Assembly (NCBI RefSeq): GCF_018739865.1
Contig: NZ_JADOER010000003.1
Coordinates: forward strand, 62,001-126,000
Origin: Leptothoe kymatousa TAU-MAC 1615
Lineage (GTDB): Bacteria > Cyanobacteriota > Cyanobacteriia > Phormidesmidales > Phormidesmidaceae
Length of the DNA stretch: 64,000 bases
Reading direction: 5' to 3'
Both the position numbers and the translations under genes were made by a program. Positions 53,332-62,382 of the stretch are shown here, piece by piece. Position 1 is the first letter of the stretch. Every line of letters starts with the position of its first letter. Below the pieces are notes generated by a model, which had not been told where the DNA came from, searched no databases, and was given only the letters and a program-made list of their open reading frames with translations.

Positions 53332-53568
53332 GGAGCAACCGGGTGATGGCTAGGGTCCCTATGATCTTAAAAGTAATGTTCAAAATCTGCACAGGATTGT
53401 CGTGACCCGGCATACTTTGAGGGGTGAAAGAGGGACCAAAGCGCCGACGTCACCATGCCAGTTGCATAGGTGGGCCCCAGGCCCTTTGCTCTGGCTAGAA
53501 CTCGCTACCCTAGGAATTAAAGGTGATGTTCTCGCTGACTAAAATATTGGGTAACGGAGGTGCTAGGG

Positions 53569-55185
53569 ATGAAAATTCGGCGTTGGGGATGGATCGGGTG
53601 TGCGATCGCACTAAGTGCCTGTGGGCTCAACCAAACGGCCCAGGACACAGCCGCTAGGCCGGATACATCATCGACAGCAACCCCAGTCGCCGTCGAAAGT
53701 GAGCCCAGCCGTTGTGCCCCCATGGCCCAGCAGGTGCCGCTACGGCCCGCCACGGAGAATGAACTGCCCTTCGAACAATTTGACTTTCGGCCCACAACGG
53801 TCACCGAAACCGAAGACACCCTCACATTTGCCGGCAATCGCTACAGTTTTACCTTCTGCAAACGCGATCGCACCTGGGGCATAGACACGGTTGCCCCCCG
53901 GCGCCAGACCGAAGAAGATTACGACGCCTATTACGAAAACCTCAGCAATCCAGAGTATGCCCCCATCAACCAACCTGGAGGAGACACCTACGAAGCCCGT
54001 GTGCGCCTCGATGCGGCTTGGTTAGACAACCCCAACAACGCTGAAAACAATCTAGAGCAAGTCGTCTTTGAACTGATCAAACCTGGCACAACCCAGCCCA
54101 GCAGCACCGTACTCTACACCAATGGCGATATCATCGAGCGCGAGTTAGGCGCCTCCGCCGGAGTGCCCCATGTTAGCCGTGCCCTCGCCACCGCAGACTC
54201 CCTATGGTGGGCAATTGGCTTTGAACAGGGGGAAGGGGCCAGTGGCATTACGACCCTCGTCCAATATCAACCTGCAACCGATGAAATTAAGGTGTGGCAA
54301 CCGACGGCCTTAAACAGCACTCAAATTAATGATTTAGCCATTACGGGCAATGGGCACAATGCCACCCTCTGGCTAGGCACCCAATATTCCGGCGAGGGCA
54401 ATCCATACCTCCCCGCCCAGGGCTTAGTCGCCTACCAACCAGCCCAAAATGCCACCGCAACCCACACCGTTGAAAATAGCCCCTTGGTGGGGGCGATTCC
54501 CACTCGCCTATGGACGGTGGACCAACAGCTCTGGGTGGCCTCCGGCAGCGGCATTTGTGAAATCGACGGGGCCGCAGCCAACAACAATGAAGCCTGGACC
54601 TGCTGGCAATTTACCACCATGGCTGATACGCCCGCCGGGCAGGCACTGTATCCCAGCCTACTGGCGGATACCCCCACAGAACAGACCGACCAAGCGGCCC
54701 CAGCAGAAATATTATGGGTGGCGGATCAAGAGGTTACTACAATAGACAATATCCTACGGTATGAAGTGAAGTATGCCCCCGGCATTACCACCACCGTCGA
54801 CCAGGGGGCCGACTATTATGCGGGGCCAGACGACAACCCTGAGGATGGCTATTTTTGGTGGCCCGGACGAGACTGGAGCTGGAATGGTCACCGGTTTACC
54901 CGCCATTGGGACCAGGTAGCCCTTAACTATGTCGGTGGCGGGCCAAACGGCATTAGTGCCGGTGATGACGCCAACTATGTGGCCGACTGGCTCACCATGC
55001 GAGGAGACTTTGAGCTCGTGAGCATCACCGAAGACAGCACTGAACTCACCTACTATTCTGCCTGGGTTGATGCCGAGGATCTTGCCCCCTGGGTCACCGT
55101 CACCCCCGTGGAGCCCCCCCAGCCCTCAGATGATCCTAACCCCACCGATGATATTCTGGCGGAGCTAAAACAAGCCACAAAATAG
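53569..55185 (+). CDS. Secreted lipoprotein of unknown function
   Basis: 538 residues from the ATG at 53569, which has GGAGG eight bases upstream; a GTG at 53560 is in frame but overlaps that site. The signal peptide ends in a lipobox (AIALSACG). A Thr/Ala/Pro linker follows. The mature part is Trp- and Asp-rich with repeated beta-rich segments (DSLWWAIGFEQGEGASGITT, ATLWLGTQYSGEGNPYLP, QQLWVASGSGICEIDGA), suggesting a propeller-like or beta-sandwich fold. The C-terminus contains DPNPTDDILAELKQ. No enzyme motif is seen. Probably an envelope protein. Confidence 0.8.
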   Translation: MKIRRWGWIGCAIALSACGLNQTAQDTAARPDTSSTATPVAVESEPSRCAPMAQQVPLRPATENELPFEQFDFRPTTVTETEDTLTFAGNRYSFTFCKRDRTWGIDTVAPRRQTEEDYDAYYENLSNPEYAPINQPGGDTYEARVRLDAAWLDNPNNAENNLEQVVFELIKPGTTQPSSTVLYTNGDIIERELGASAGVPHVSRALATADSLWWAIGFEQGEGASGITTLVQYQPATDEIKVWQPTALNSTQINDLAITGNGHNATLWLGTQYSGEGNPYLPAQGLVAYQPAQNATATHTVENSPLVGAIPTRLWTVDQQLWVASGSGICEIDGAAANNNEAWTCWQFTTMADTPAGQALYPSLLADTPTEQTDQAAPAEILWVADQEVTTIDNILRYEVKYAPGITTTVDQGADYYAGPDDNPEDGYFWWPGRDWSWNGHRFTRHWDQVALNYVGGGPNGISAGDDANYVADWLTMRGDFELVSITEDSTELTYYSAWVDAEDLAPWVTVTPVEPPQPSDDPNPTDDILAELKQATK

Positions 55186-55512
55186 CGGCCCCGCGAGAGT
55201 TTCACCCGGCGCTAAAGCAGGGGCGAATATAGGCCATAATGCTTAATTATCATCTAAGAGATGCTGTATTTGCATAGGACGGGATCTGACAACCCATTCA
55301 TATTTTATGATTGGTGACAACATCTCAACAGATGCAGTTTGCCATGTCGGAGCGCTCGTTCCGACATGGCCTAATTAACTCACCCACTTCACCCCAGCGG
55401 TTACCTGATCAGAGGCGTTAACCTCTGGTGATGGGCATAGCCCACGCACTTACCCTGGGAAGATTTTACTTTCAGCACTGCAAAACTGTTTCCCTACAGA
55501 TTAATAGGAAGT
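55186..55512. other. Intergenic region with a series of hairpins
   Basis: About 330 bp without a gene but with several short inverted repeats: CATCT/AGATG near 55255, the same pair again near 55323, a perfect 11-bp-arm hairpin at 55341-55370 (GCCATGTCGGA with TCCGACATGGC), and CAGAGG/CCTCTG at about 55414-55431. None has a T-run. It may be a structured leader or small RNA region; this is speculative. Confidence 0.5.
55341..55370. repeat. Perfect hairpin with 11-bp arms
   Basis: GCCATGTCGGA at 55341-55351 pairs with TCCGACATGGC at 55360-55370 around an eight-base loop. No poly-T follows on either strand. Confidence 0.85.
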
Positions 55513-55803
55513 ATGTCGTCTCAGCCATCAGACGTCCCCTCTTCAGACTCTAATCCGTCCCCGACTCCCCATCGTCTCCTATCTAAACAGCTATCGTTAT
55601 TGCTGTTTACCCACATGCTGTTACTGAGTCTGGCCCAGGCGGTCACTCAAATTATGGCTCCGGCGGCTAAACCACCGATGATGCCCACGACACGAAAAAT
55701 CCATCGCAAAGACAGCGGTAAGCGAAAAAACCAGACCTTAGAAGATGAGGATATGTCGCAACAGACCCACGTCGCTCACCCTCAAATCGATGTGGAAGCC
55801 TGA
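55513..55803 (+). CDS. Small hypothetical protein with one membrane helix
   Basis: 96 residues from an ATG preceded by TAGGAAG. A Ser/Pro-rich N-terminus is followed by one hydrophobic helix (LSLLLFTHMLLLSLAQAVTQ) and a basic, hydrophilic tail (RKIHRKDSGKRKNQT). No family is recognised. It is isolated and directly precedes a 17-bp minisatellite. Confidence 0.45.
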   Translation: MSSQPSDVPSSDSNPSPTPHRLLSKQLSLLLFTHMLLLSLAQAVTQIMAPAAKPPMMPTTRKIHRKDSGKRKNQTLEDEDMSQQTHVAHPQIDVEA

Positions 55804-55854
55804 ACAATATGCCACGGTAGAGGATGACTCCATCGAGGCAATAAGCCGTAGGTC

Positions 55855-55905
55855 GCCATTTTTGCGTAGTGGCCATTTTTGCGTAGTGGCCAGCATGTAG
55901 TAGTG
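55855..55905. repeat. Three 17-bp tandem repeat units
   Basis: GCCATTTTTGCGTAGTG occurs perfectly at 55855-55871 and 55872-55888, with a degenerate third unit (GCCAGCATGTAGTAGTG) at 55889-55905. It lies between two convergent genes. Confidence 0.95.
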
Positions 55906-55965
55906 GCCAGCAGGCCATAGGTCAACGGCCCCAACATTTTTACAGGATTGTTGGCCCAGGCTTTT

Positions 55966-56787
55966 TTACTGGAGCGTGGCAAATAGCTGCGACCAATCAA
56001 GGGTTGCTGGACGTTTGCCCTGATTAATGATTTCAAATACCTTGCCGACGGTGGCACCGTCACCTAACGATTCTACGCAGGCAGCGGCTACATCCTTACG
56101 GCTCGTTTGGCCCAACAGACGATCGCCACTGCCCAACACCACAGCTTGTTTGCCATCTGTGGAAGCCTTGATCAAGGTATTGAGGTCATAGGATGTGTAG
56201 GGACCATCAATCAGGCGACCTGGCCGCACAATGGTATAGCTCAGCCCCGAGCTGCGTAAAGTAGTTTCGGCCACTGCTTTGGCGTCTAGCACCCCATAGG
56301 TATTTAGGACCGAAAAGGGAAACTGTTGTTTGCGTTCTACACCTAGGGAAGAGACAAAAACAAACCGTTGAGCATTGGATTGTTTTGCCGCATGAATCAG
56401 ATTAGTGACGCCCTGACCATCCGCCACCATGGGAGAGTTTTTGGCATACATCTGGCGATAGTCAGCATCGAAGAGAACGCGACTCCAGGTGAAGGCCTGT
56501 TCCCAAGGCTGATCGGGTAAATCGACCTGCCATTTGTCGGAGGGAAAGGCGGTGGTGCCGCTGCAGCAGAGGACGGCGTCCATATCGGCGACCACGGCGG
56601 GCAAGGTGTCGGGCAGCCGCAGGTCAGCGGTGACTAATTCGACCCGCTGATCGAACAGGGGACGGGCTTTGGCTACATTGCGCGTCAATGCCCGGACGGT
56701 ATATCCCTGCTTGAGAGCATAGGCCACCGCCAACTGCCCCACCCCACCCGTGGAACCGGTAATTAATATGCGTTGAATAGTAGACAC
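55966..56787 (-). CDS. NAD(P)-binding SDR/atypical epimerase-like protein
   Basis: 273 residues from a GTG at 56787 (a TIQRILITGSTGGVGQLAV Rossmann start follows at once); an in-frame ATG at 56874 would add 29 residues without similarity to the fold. The dinucleotide motif is TGSTGGVG. Further motifs DMDAVLCCSGTTAF, RFVFVSSLGVE and YTIVRPGRLIDG match the NmrA-like/atypical SDR group found in plastids and cyanobacteria. The usual YxxxK is replaced by VLDAKAVAE, typical of atypical members. It may be a quinone- or chlorophyll-related reductase or chaperone; substrate unknown. Confidence 0.8.
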   Translation of the reverse strand: MSTIQRILITGSTGGVGQLAVAYALKQGYTVRALTRNVAKARPLFDQRVELVTADLRLPDTLPAVVADMDAVLCCSGTTAFPSDKWQVDLPDQPWEQAFTWSRVLFDADYRQMYAKNSPMVADGQGVTNLIHAAKQSNAQRFVFVSSLGVERKQQFPFSVLNTYGVLDAKAVAETTLRSSGLSYTIVRPGRLIDGPYTSYDLNTLIKASTDGKQAVVLGSGDRLLGQTSRKDVAAACVESLGDGATVGKVFEIINQGKRPATLDWSQLFATLQ

Positions 56788-56925
56788 TGCGATCGCAAAA
56801 AATATAGCGTTGCGCCCACAGTCTACAGCAATTGGGAAAAGCGAGCGGCCACCGGCTGCCCCCTGACTAGCCATGGCTAACCTGGCTGACTACAATAAAA
56901 ACCCACCCCACCAAGGCCACCCACC

Positions 56926-58746
56926 ATGGCACAGCTACAACAAACCTGGGATAACCAAAATTTCTTTCAAGGAACCAACGATCCCCACCTCACCACAACC
57001 CTGAACGAAATCCGCGAGACTATCCAACACATTGCCGCAGACTGCGCCCCGTTCGGGCAACATATCGACCAGGCAGAGACCTTAGGAACCGACGACTTTC
57101 CCCCGCTGCTAGCAAGGGTCCGAGGGATCCACCAAACCCGCACCGCCCTGCTCAAAAAACTGGGCAATGTGCGCACTTACATTTCCTCAGCCCTCAGTGT
57201 CGATGCCAAAGACACCAACGCCAGTAGCTTGATGCCCACCATTCAACAAGTGGGGGCAGAACTCAACCAGGCCCTCAAACCCATGGAGGTTTTTCTCAAT
57301 CGAGCAACGCCTGAGTTTATTGACCATCTAATTGCCCACACAGACCTGGCAGAAATGGCATTTTTGCTCACCCACCAGCGCAAACTGCGCGACCAACTGT
57401 TGAGCGTGGCTGAAGAGAGTCTGGTCACCGGCCTCGCCACCAACGGTCTCCATAGCTGGGGCAACCTCTACACAACCCTAGCGGGCACGATCAAGTGCGA
57501 GGTCAATGGAGAAACCATGGGGTTGGCACGGGCGGCTAACCTACAAAGTGATCCCCAACGGGAAACTCGACGGGCGGCATGGCAAGGCACCCGCAATGCC
57601 TGGATTGGTCATCAGGCAACGGCCACCGCTATTATCAATGCCATCAATGGCTGGCGCTTAGAAGAAACCCAGAAACGGGCTGGCGTACGCGAACTGCACT
57701 ATCTCGATAAGAGCTGCCACCAGAGTCGGATTGAACGGGCCACCCTGGATGCGTTGATGGACACCACCTATGACCAGCGCGCCATTGGCCAACGAGCCCT
57801 ACAGGCCATGGCACAGGTGCTCCAAATTCCCAAAATGGCCCCCTGGGACCTCCAGGCCCCCGCCCCCACCAACGGTGAGCCCACCACATTTACCTTTGAA
57901 GCTGCCATTGATCTAATTGCCAACGCTTTTACCAAACTCACCCCAGCCATGGGCAAGTTTGCGGTGATGATGGCCGAAAAAGGCTGGATTGATGGCCAAC
58001 CCACCCCCAATCGAGCCACTGGAGCCTATTGCACCCGCTTTTCAGACCCGCGCGAGCCAAGGATTTTTATGACCTTTTCAGGCACCATGGGCAATGTCAT
58101 GACCCTGGCCCATGAACTGGGCCATGCCTGGCACAACTGGGTGATGCGCGATCTACCCCCCATGCGCACCTATTACCCCATGACCCTGGCAGAAACCGCC
58201 AGCATCTTTGCGGAAACCCTGGTGCGAGAAGCCCTATTGGACCAGGCCAACACACCGGCGGAAAAACTCAACATTCTCTGGCAAGATGCGGAAAGTGCAG
58301 CGGTCTTTTTATTAAATATTCCAGCCCGGTTTGAATTTGAAAAACGTCTGGTGGAAGCCCGTAAACACGGGGTGGCCATCGCCCCAAAACTGAAAACCAT
58401 GATGGCGGAGAGCTGGGCCCATTGGTACGAAGATAGCCTCTCGGAATATGACGACATGTTCTGGGCGACCAAGCTGCATTTTTCCATATCCCAACTTGGG
58501 TTTTACAACTACCCCTATTTGTTTGGCTATCTCTTCAGCCTAGGCATTTATGCTCAACAAGCCAAGTATGGTGAGGGGTTTAACGCGCTTTATACCTCCA
58601 TTTTGCGCGATACGGGCAGCATGACGGCGGAAGAACTCGTGGCACACCATTTGGGCCAAGACATTTCCACGCCAGAATTTTGGCAGGCTAGCCTGGGCAT
58701 TGTAGAAAGAAGTGTTACGCAGTTCGAACAATTGGCAACAGCTTAG
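56926..58746 (+). CDS. pepF: M3-family oligopeptidase (oligoendopeptidase F type)
   Basis: 606 residues. The zinc site is HELGH (His396, Glu397, His400) with the third ligand Glu423 in TLAETAS. The N-terminal helical part (~1-200) caps the channel and limits substrates to short peptides. Features such as FMTFSGTMGNVMTLAHELGHAWHN and GFYNYPYLFGYLFSLGIY are typical of PepF-like M3 peptidases. Cytoplasmic peptide turnover is expected. Its start is about 140 bp from the divergent SDR gene; a HAD gene follows 75 bp downstream. Confidence 0.92.
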   Translation: MAQLQQTWDNQNFFQGTNDPHLTTTLNEIRETIQHIAADCAPFGQHIDQAETLGTDDFPPLLARVRGIHQTRTALLKKLGNVRTYISSALSVDAKDTNASSLMPTIQQVGAELNQALKPMEVFLNRATPEFIDHLIAHTDLAEMAFLLTHQRKLRDQLLSVAEESLVTGLATNGLHSWGNLYTTLAGTIKCEVNGETMGLARAANLQSDPQRETRRAAWQGTRNAWIGHQATATAIINAINGWRLEETQKRAGVRELHYLDKSCHQSRIERATLDALMDTTYDQRAIGQRALQAMAQVLQIPKMAPWDLQAPAPTNGEPTTFTFEAAIDLIANAFTKLTPAMGKFAVMMAEKGWIDGQPTPNRATGAYCTRFSDPREPRIFMTFSGTMGNVMTLAHELGHAWHNWVMRDLPPMRTYYPMTLAETASIFAETLVREALLDQANTPAEKLNILWQDAESAAVFLLNIPARFEFEKRLVEARKHGVAIAPKLKTMMAESWAHWYEDSLSEYDDMFWATKLHFSISQLGFYNYPYLFGYLFSLGIYAQQAKYGEGFNALYTSILRDTGSMTAEELVAHHLGQDISTPEFWQASLGIVERSVTQFEQLATA

Positions 58747-58821
58747 CGTCTTGGCAGGTACCCAATGACGTTAACCTAGTTAAGCCTACTCGCCCGGGCG
58801 GTATAGACTACAACATCGACT

Positions 58822-59541
58822 ATGACGACGAGCACATCACTCGACTGGATCTTTTTTGACTGTTTCAACACCCTCATTGACGACTTTGACACCTCCGGTT
58901 ACGAAATTGGTTTAGCCCCGATGTACCAGGTGCTCGTTGCGGCGGGACTGTATAAACATATTGAAGACGTGCGCGCTGACTACCATCGCTGGCGTCTGGA
59001 AAATATTGCTGGCAAGCCCGAAGAACAAACGCTGCAGCAGCGCTTTCGGAATCTGCTGGCAACCTATCGGCCAAACGTGCCCCCCGCAACGGTTGACCAG
59101 GTGGTGGCAGAAATGGAAGTGGAGTTTATGCAATGCTTCCCCAATACGCTGAGACTGCCACCGGGTGTGGAAAGTATGCTGCAACGCTGGCATGGCCATG
59201 TGTCGATGGGGGTGATCTCTAACTTTTTTCTGGCGGATTGGCCCGCAAAAATGCTGGAACGCTACGGCCTACGACACTACTTTCAGTTTGTGATCGATAG
59301 CGCCGACTGCGGCCATCGGAAGCCGGGGGACAAAATTTATCAGCTCGCCTTGGCCGCAGCCGACAATCCAAACCCGAGCCGGATTATGTTCATTGGCGAC
59401 CATTTGACCAATGATGCGATCGCACCCCAGCGCCTGGGCATGCAATCCATCTACTTTGACCGATCCGCCGACCGCCCCTCATCATCCGCCGCCCTAGCCA
59501 CCATCAAATCCATCAACCATTGGGATCAATTTCAGCCCTAA
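58822..59541 (+). CDS. HAD-superfamily hydrolase
   Basis: 239 residues. Motif I is FFDCFNTLID with Asp13 as nucleophile; the usual second Asp is replaced, as in dehalogenase-type members (DxFxT). Motif II lies in VISNFF, motif III in HRKPGDKIYQ and motif IV in IGDHLTNDAIAP. A helical cap lies after motif I. It probably removes phosphate from a small metabolite. It follows pepF on the same strand; a 10-bp palindrome CGCCCGGGCG at 58791 lies in the gap. Confidence 0.87.
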   Translation: MTTSTSLDWIFFDCFNTLIDDFDTSGYEIGLAPMYQVLVAAGLYKHIEDVRADYHRWRLENIAGKPEEQTLQQRFRNLLATYRPNVPPATVDQVVAEMEVEFMQCFPNTLRLPPGVESMLQRWHGHVSMGVISNFFLADWPAKMLERYGLRHYFQFVIDSADCGHRKPGDKIYQLALAAADNPNPSRIMFIGDHLTNDAIAPQRLGMQSIYFDRSADRPSSSAALATIKSINHWDQFQP

Positions 59542-59685
59542 GCAAACTGGTCGAATGGGCAAATACGTATATTTCAGGACAATCGGCAGCATATTTCAGC
59601 CATTCTTCGCCCCGACGACAGCCCTAATAGGGGCTAGGGTAGAAAACAGCTAGTGTATTCAACCGGTTAATTCAAGGGAGCGGCG

Positions 59686-59691
59686 TATAAT
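59686..59691 (+). promoter_or_regulatory. Possible promoter -10 element for the SpoIID-domain gene
   Basis: A perfect TATAAT lies about 148 bp before the ATG at 59839 in a gene-free stretch. The expected -35 position (around 59660-59668) has no clear consensus but includes the palindrome ACCGGT. The intervening leader is A/T-rich near the start codon. Confidence 0.35.
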
Positions 59692-59838
59692 AAGGAACGG
59701 CTCACAACCGTAAATCACTATTTTTATTAGTCAGCTAGACGTAATCGTTAACCCCTATCCCCATCAGTTGAGGTGGCCTTGCACCCACAATTGATTTTTA
59801 TTTATCCAATCCAATAAATATTATTTTATATAGCTTCT

Positions 59839-61080
59839 ATGCGTCGCAGCCCTATTAATGTCGCCAGCGTCATCCTGTCAGGACTTATGGCGACTGGTGT
59901 TTGTACAGGACTTTACCAGCCATCCGCCCAAGCTAGTGACCCTAGCCCAGCTCAACCTGCCAAGGCCAAACCATCGCCATCCCCCAGCAAGCCCGGTACA
60001 ACAGCGGCACAAAAAAATAGAAAAAGCGCCATAGAACCTATCGAGCCCTTTATCCAGGCGGATGTGGTTGCCCTAGGGCAGTGGTTGGTCACCAAAAAAG
60101 TCAAAAAACTCGTTGCGGCTCAGCCCTCTACAGAAAAAAAAGCCAGCACCGAAACCCCAAAAGCTGACCCAGCCAAGCGGCCCAGTGCCAAACCGGCTTC
60201 GGCAGCGGCGACCCCAGCAGCCACGCCGAGGGCAACCAAAAAAGCAACTGCACCTGCGCAACCTCCGGCTCAGAAACCCTCCAATACCCAAACCGCCACC
60301 TTACCCCCCGTTGCCGTCCAGGCACTGCCTCCCGAGCCCTCCGCAAATCCAACCATTGATGGGTATACAGAAATGCGGGTGGCGCTGACCAAACAAGCGG
60401 CCAACGTCAACATCGCGGCCTCGTCCGGGGGCAGCATTATTAGCACCAATGGCGACTTAATCGAAAACGTAGCCGCGAACGTTAGCTACCAGGTTAGCGC
60501 TGATGCCAATGGGCTATTTATCAACGGCAAACCCGTCCCCACTGCCGTTTGGCTAGATCCCCAAGACGGGTATGTGGCCGTGGGCAACCGCTGGTATCGG
60601 GGGCGTTTGCTCCTATTGTGGCAAAATGGCGGCGTCATGGCCGTGAATCACGTCCTCCTAAGCGACTATCTATATAGCGTTGTGGGAGCGGAAATGTCCG
60701 CCAGCTGGTCGATCGAAGCACTGAAGGCCCAGGCCGTTGCCGCCCGTTCCTATGCCATTGTGCACACCGTACGCCACCAACGTCGGGCCTACGATCTGGA
60801 TGACACCCAGCGCTACCAGGCCTATAAAGGCATCGCCACTGAAGCCACCTCCACCCAGCGGGCTGTGCACGAAACCGCCGGAGAATTTATTAGCTATGGC
60901 GGAGGTGTGGTGGAATCCCTCTATGCGGCCAATCAAGAGATCGTCGATGATGCCCACAGTGGGTATGGCATGAGCCAAACCGGTGCCTTAGACCTGGCAG
61001 AACAGGGCTATCAGTATTATGAAATCCTATCCGCTTACTATCCCGATACGTCGGTCGGTCGCATTGATGTCGGCGATTGA
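59839..61080 (+). CDS. SpoIID/LytB-domain cell-wall protein
   Basis: 413 residues. A signal peptide (ending near SAQAS) exports it. About 150 residues of Lys/Ala/Pro-rich linker (KAKPSPSPSKPGTTAAQK) follow, suited to spanning peptidoglycan. The C-terminal SpoIID domain shows LLSDYLYSVVGAEMSASW, EALKAQAVAARSYA and GYGMSQTGALDLAEQGY. SpoIID enzymes are peptidoglycan lytic transglycosylases acting on denuded glycan; cyanobacterial homologues probably remodel the septum or wall. The catalytic Glu of the VVGAEM segment is retained. Confidence 0.85.
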   Translation: MRRSPINVASVILSGLMATGVCTGLYQPSAQASDPSPAQPAKAKPSPSPSKPGTTAAQKNRKSAIEPIEPFIQADVVALGQWLVTKKVKKLVAAQPSTEKKASTETPKADPAKRPSAKPASAAATPAATPRATKKATAPAQPPAQKPSNTQTATLPPVAVQALPPEPSANPTIDGYTEMRVALTKQAANVNIAASSGGSIISTNGDLIENVAANVSYQVSADANGLFINGKPVPTAVWLDPQDGYVAVGNRWYRGRLLLLWQNGGVMAVNHVLLSDYLYSVVGAEMSASWSIEALKAQAVAARSYAIVHTVRHQRRAYDLDDTQRYQAYKGIATEATSTQRAVHETAGEFISYGGGVVESLYAANQEIVDDAHSGYGMSQTGALDLAEQGYQYYEILSAYYPDTSVGRIDVGD

Positions 61081-61090
61081 TATGATTTTG

Positions 61091-61137
61091 CCATGGGCCA
61101 TCGCCATGGGCCATCGCCATGGGCCATCGCCATGGGC
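61091..61137. repeat. 13-bp tandem repeat, 3.6 copies
   Basis: CCATGGGCCATCG repeats at 61091-61103, 61104-61116 and 61117-61129, with a partial copy to 61137. Each unit contains the palindrome CCATGG. It lies ten bases after the SpoIID gene stop, between convergent genes. Confidence 0.95.
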
Positions 61138-61167
61138 GGCCTGGGCAAACAAACCACTCTGGGTAAA

Positions 61168-61968
61168 CTAAGATTTTTTGGCCGTCCTGCGCCCAATGCT
61201 ACAGCTTAAGTTCTCACCTTCAATCAGGATCGGCCCCAAAGCCGTTTGAATCAGCAATTTATTTTTACCCGCCCTCACCACTCGACGCAGGTTGTCAGGC
61301 ACCACCGGATTGGCCGATTCATCTACCGGCGCTGGTTTCTCACTAATATCTTCACCACTATGGTACGGATAGGGAGAAGGGCTCGTTTTACCGGGAGCAT
61401 GATGCTTGGGTACCTGAATGCGTCTACGACGCTTCTGGGTATTGCGATCGAGCCATACAATCGTATCTGATACGGCAAAGACCCGTTCCCCTTGCCAGGT
61501 TTTCATATAGATAGTGCCTGTTTCGCAAACCATTTTGTTCACAGGAGCCCAGCGCTTATCACAGAGCAATAGCATATCCATCAACTCTAGCTGGCGGTGA
61601 TTCACCCACCAGGTCTTCCACAATGCAGCCGCTTCTTGGCAGTGAATTTCATAGCCTGCGGGCACGCTGTGGTAATCGTATTGGACAAATGTTGCCCCCT
61701 CGAAACGGGCTTTATCCATACCAAATGGCAGATAATTGGCCTGTAGCGCAAGCTGGTGCACAACCTGCCAATAGTCGGACTGGAGACGCACAACAACATA
61801 GGGGTTTGATCCCTTCAATCGCGCCTTTGCCAACAAAATACCTTGATTAGTCAACAGCTGTGTTTCTTCTCGGGCTTTTTCTATATGTAATTCCCGATTC
61901 GCCAACAGAGAATCTTCGCCCTGTAGAAACTTTTGGATCAAGGTAGTGTTATCTAGCGTATCTTTCAT
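61168..61968 (-). CDS. Hypothetical protein, not recognised
   Basis: 266 residues from the ATG at 61968; a TTG at 62007 is in frame. The first ~160 residues are mixed alpha/beta with an N-terminal helix (ANRELHIEKAREETQLLTNQ), a strand-rich part (NPYVVVRLQSDYWQVVHQL) and Trp-rich segments. Then comes a basic and Pro/Ser-rich stretch (QKRRRRIQVPKHH) and a C-terminal ~45 residues like a small beta domain (RRVVRAGKNKLLIQTALG). No signal peptide. Function unknown. Confidence 0.7.
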   Translation of the reverse strand: MKDTLDNTTLIQKFLQGEDSLLANRELHIEKAREETQLLTNQGILLAKARLKGSNPYVVVRLQSDYWQVVHQLALQANYLPFGMDKARFEGATFVQYDYHSVPAGYEIHCQEAAALWKTWWVNHRQLELMDMLLLCDKRWAPVNKMVCETGTIYMKTWQGERVFAVSDTIVWLDRNTQKRRRRIQVPKHHAPGKTSPSPYPYHSGEDISEKPAPVDESANPVVPDNLRRVVRAGKNKLLIQTALGPILIEGENLSCSIGRRTAKKS

Positions 61969-62382
61969 GATGTGCGACAACAAGTCTATATAGGTAGATC
62001 CCAACAATCAAAGCCAGCATTGAGCCACCATCAACATCGTCCATAGGTGCTGGGATTTCATATGCTAGGCAATCAGTTTAGAACCAGTATTCCCACCTCA
62101 TGGGGAAAATTGCGGCAACAATGCTGTGCCATTACACGCCTCAGCCCAGTAGTCTCACGGGTCCCTATGCAATCTAGAGTTGCCGTCAGTCGCCACCGCA
62201 ATCACGGACCGACCTCAAAGAACAAGGGACACCTCAGTTAGCATCCGCGCACATACTGACAACCCAAAATCTTTTACCGATATCTTTACGCTGAAACACA
62301 GACCCTCGCCCCTAGCTAAAGAGAAAACGAAAAGATACGCACAGGTCTGAAAAAATAATTACAACAACAATCCGTAGAGTTG
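61969..62382. other. Intergenic region between divergent genes
   Basis: About 400 bp. A 64-residue rightward frame (62047-62241) has no features of a real gene. The region must carry promoters for the leftward unknown gene and for hisC. Nothing else is recognised. Confidence 0.4.

Noticed and set aside
62047-62241. 64-residue ORF between divergent genes
   Set aside because: Composition is random-like, there is no ribosome binding site, and it lies where promoters of both neighbours are expected.
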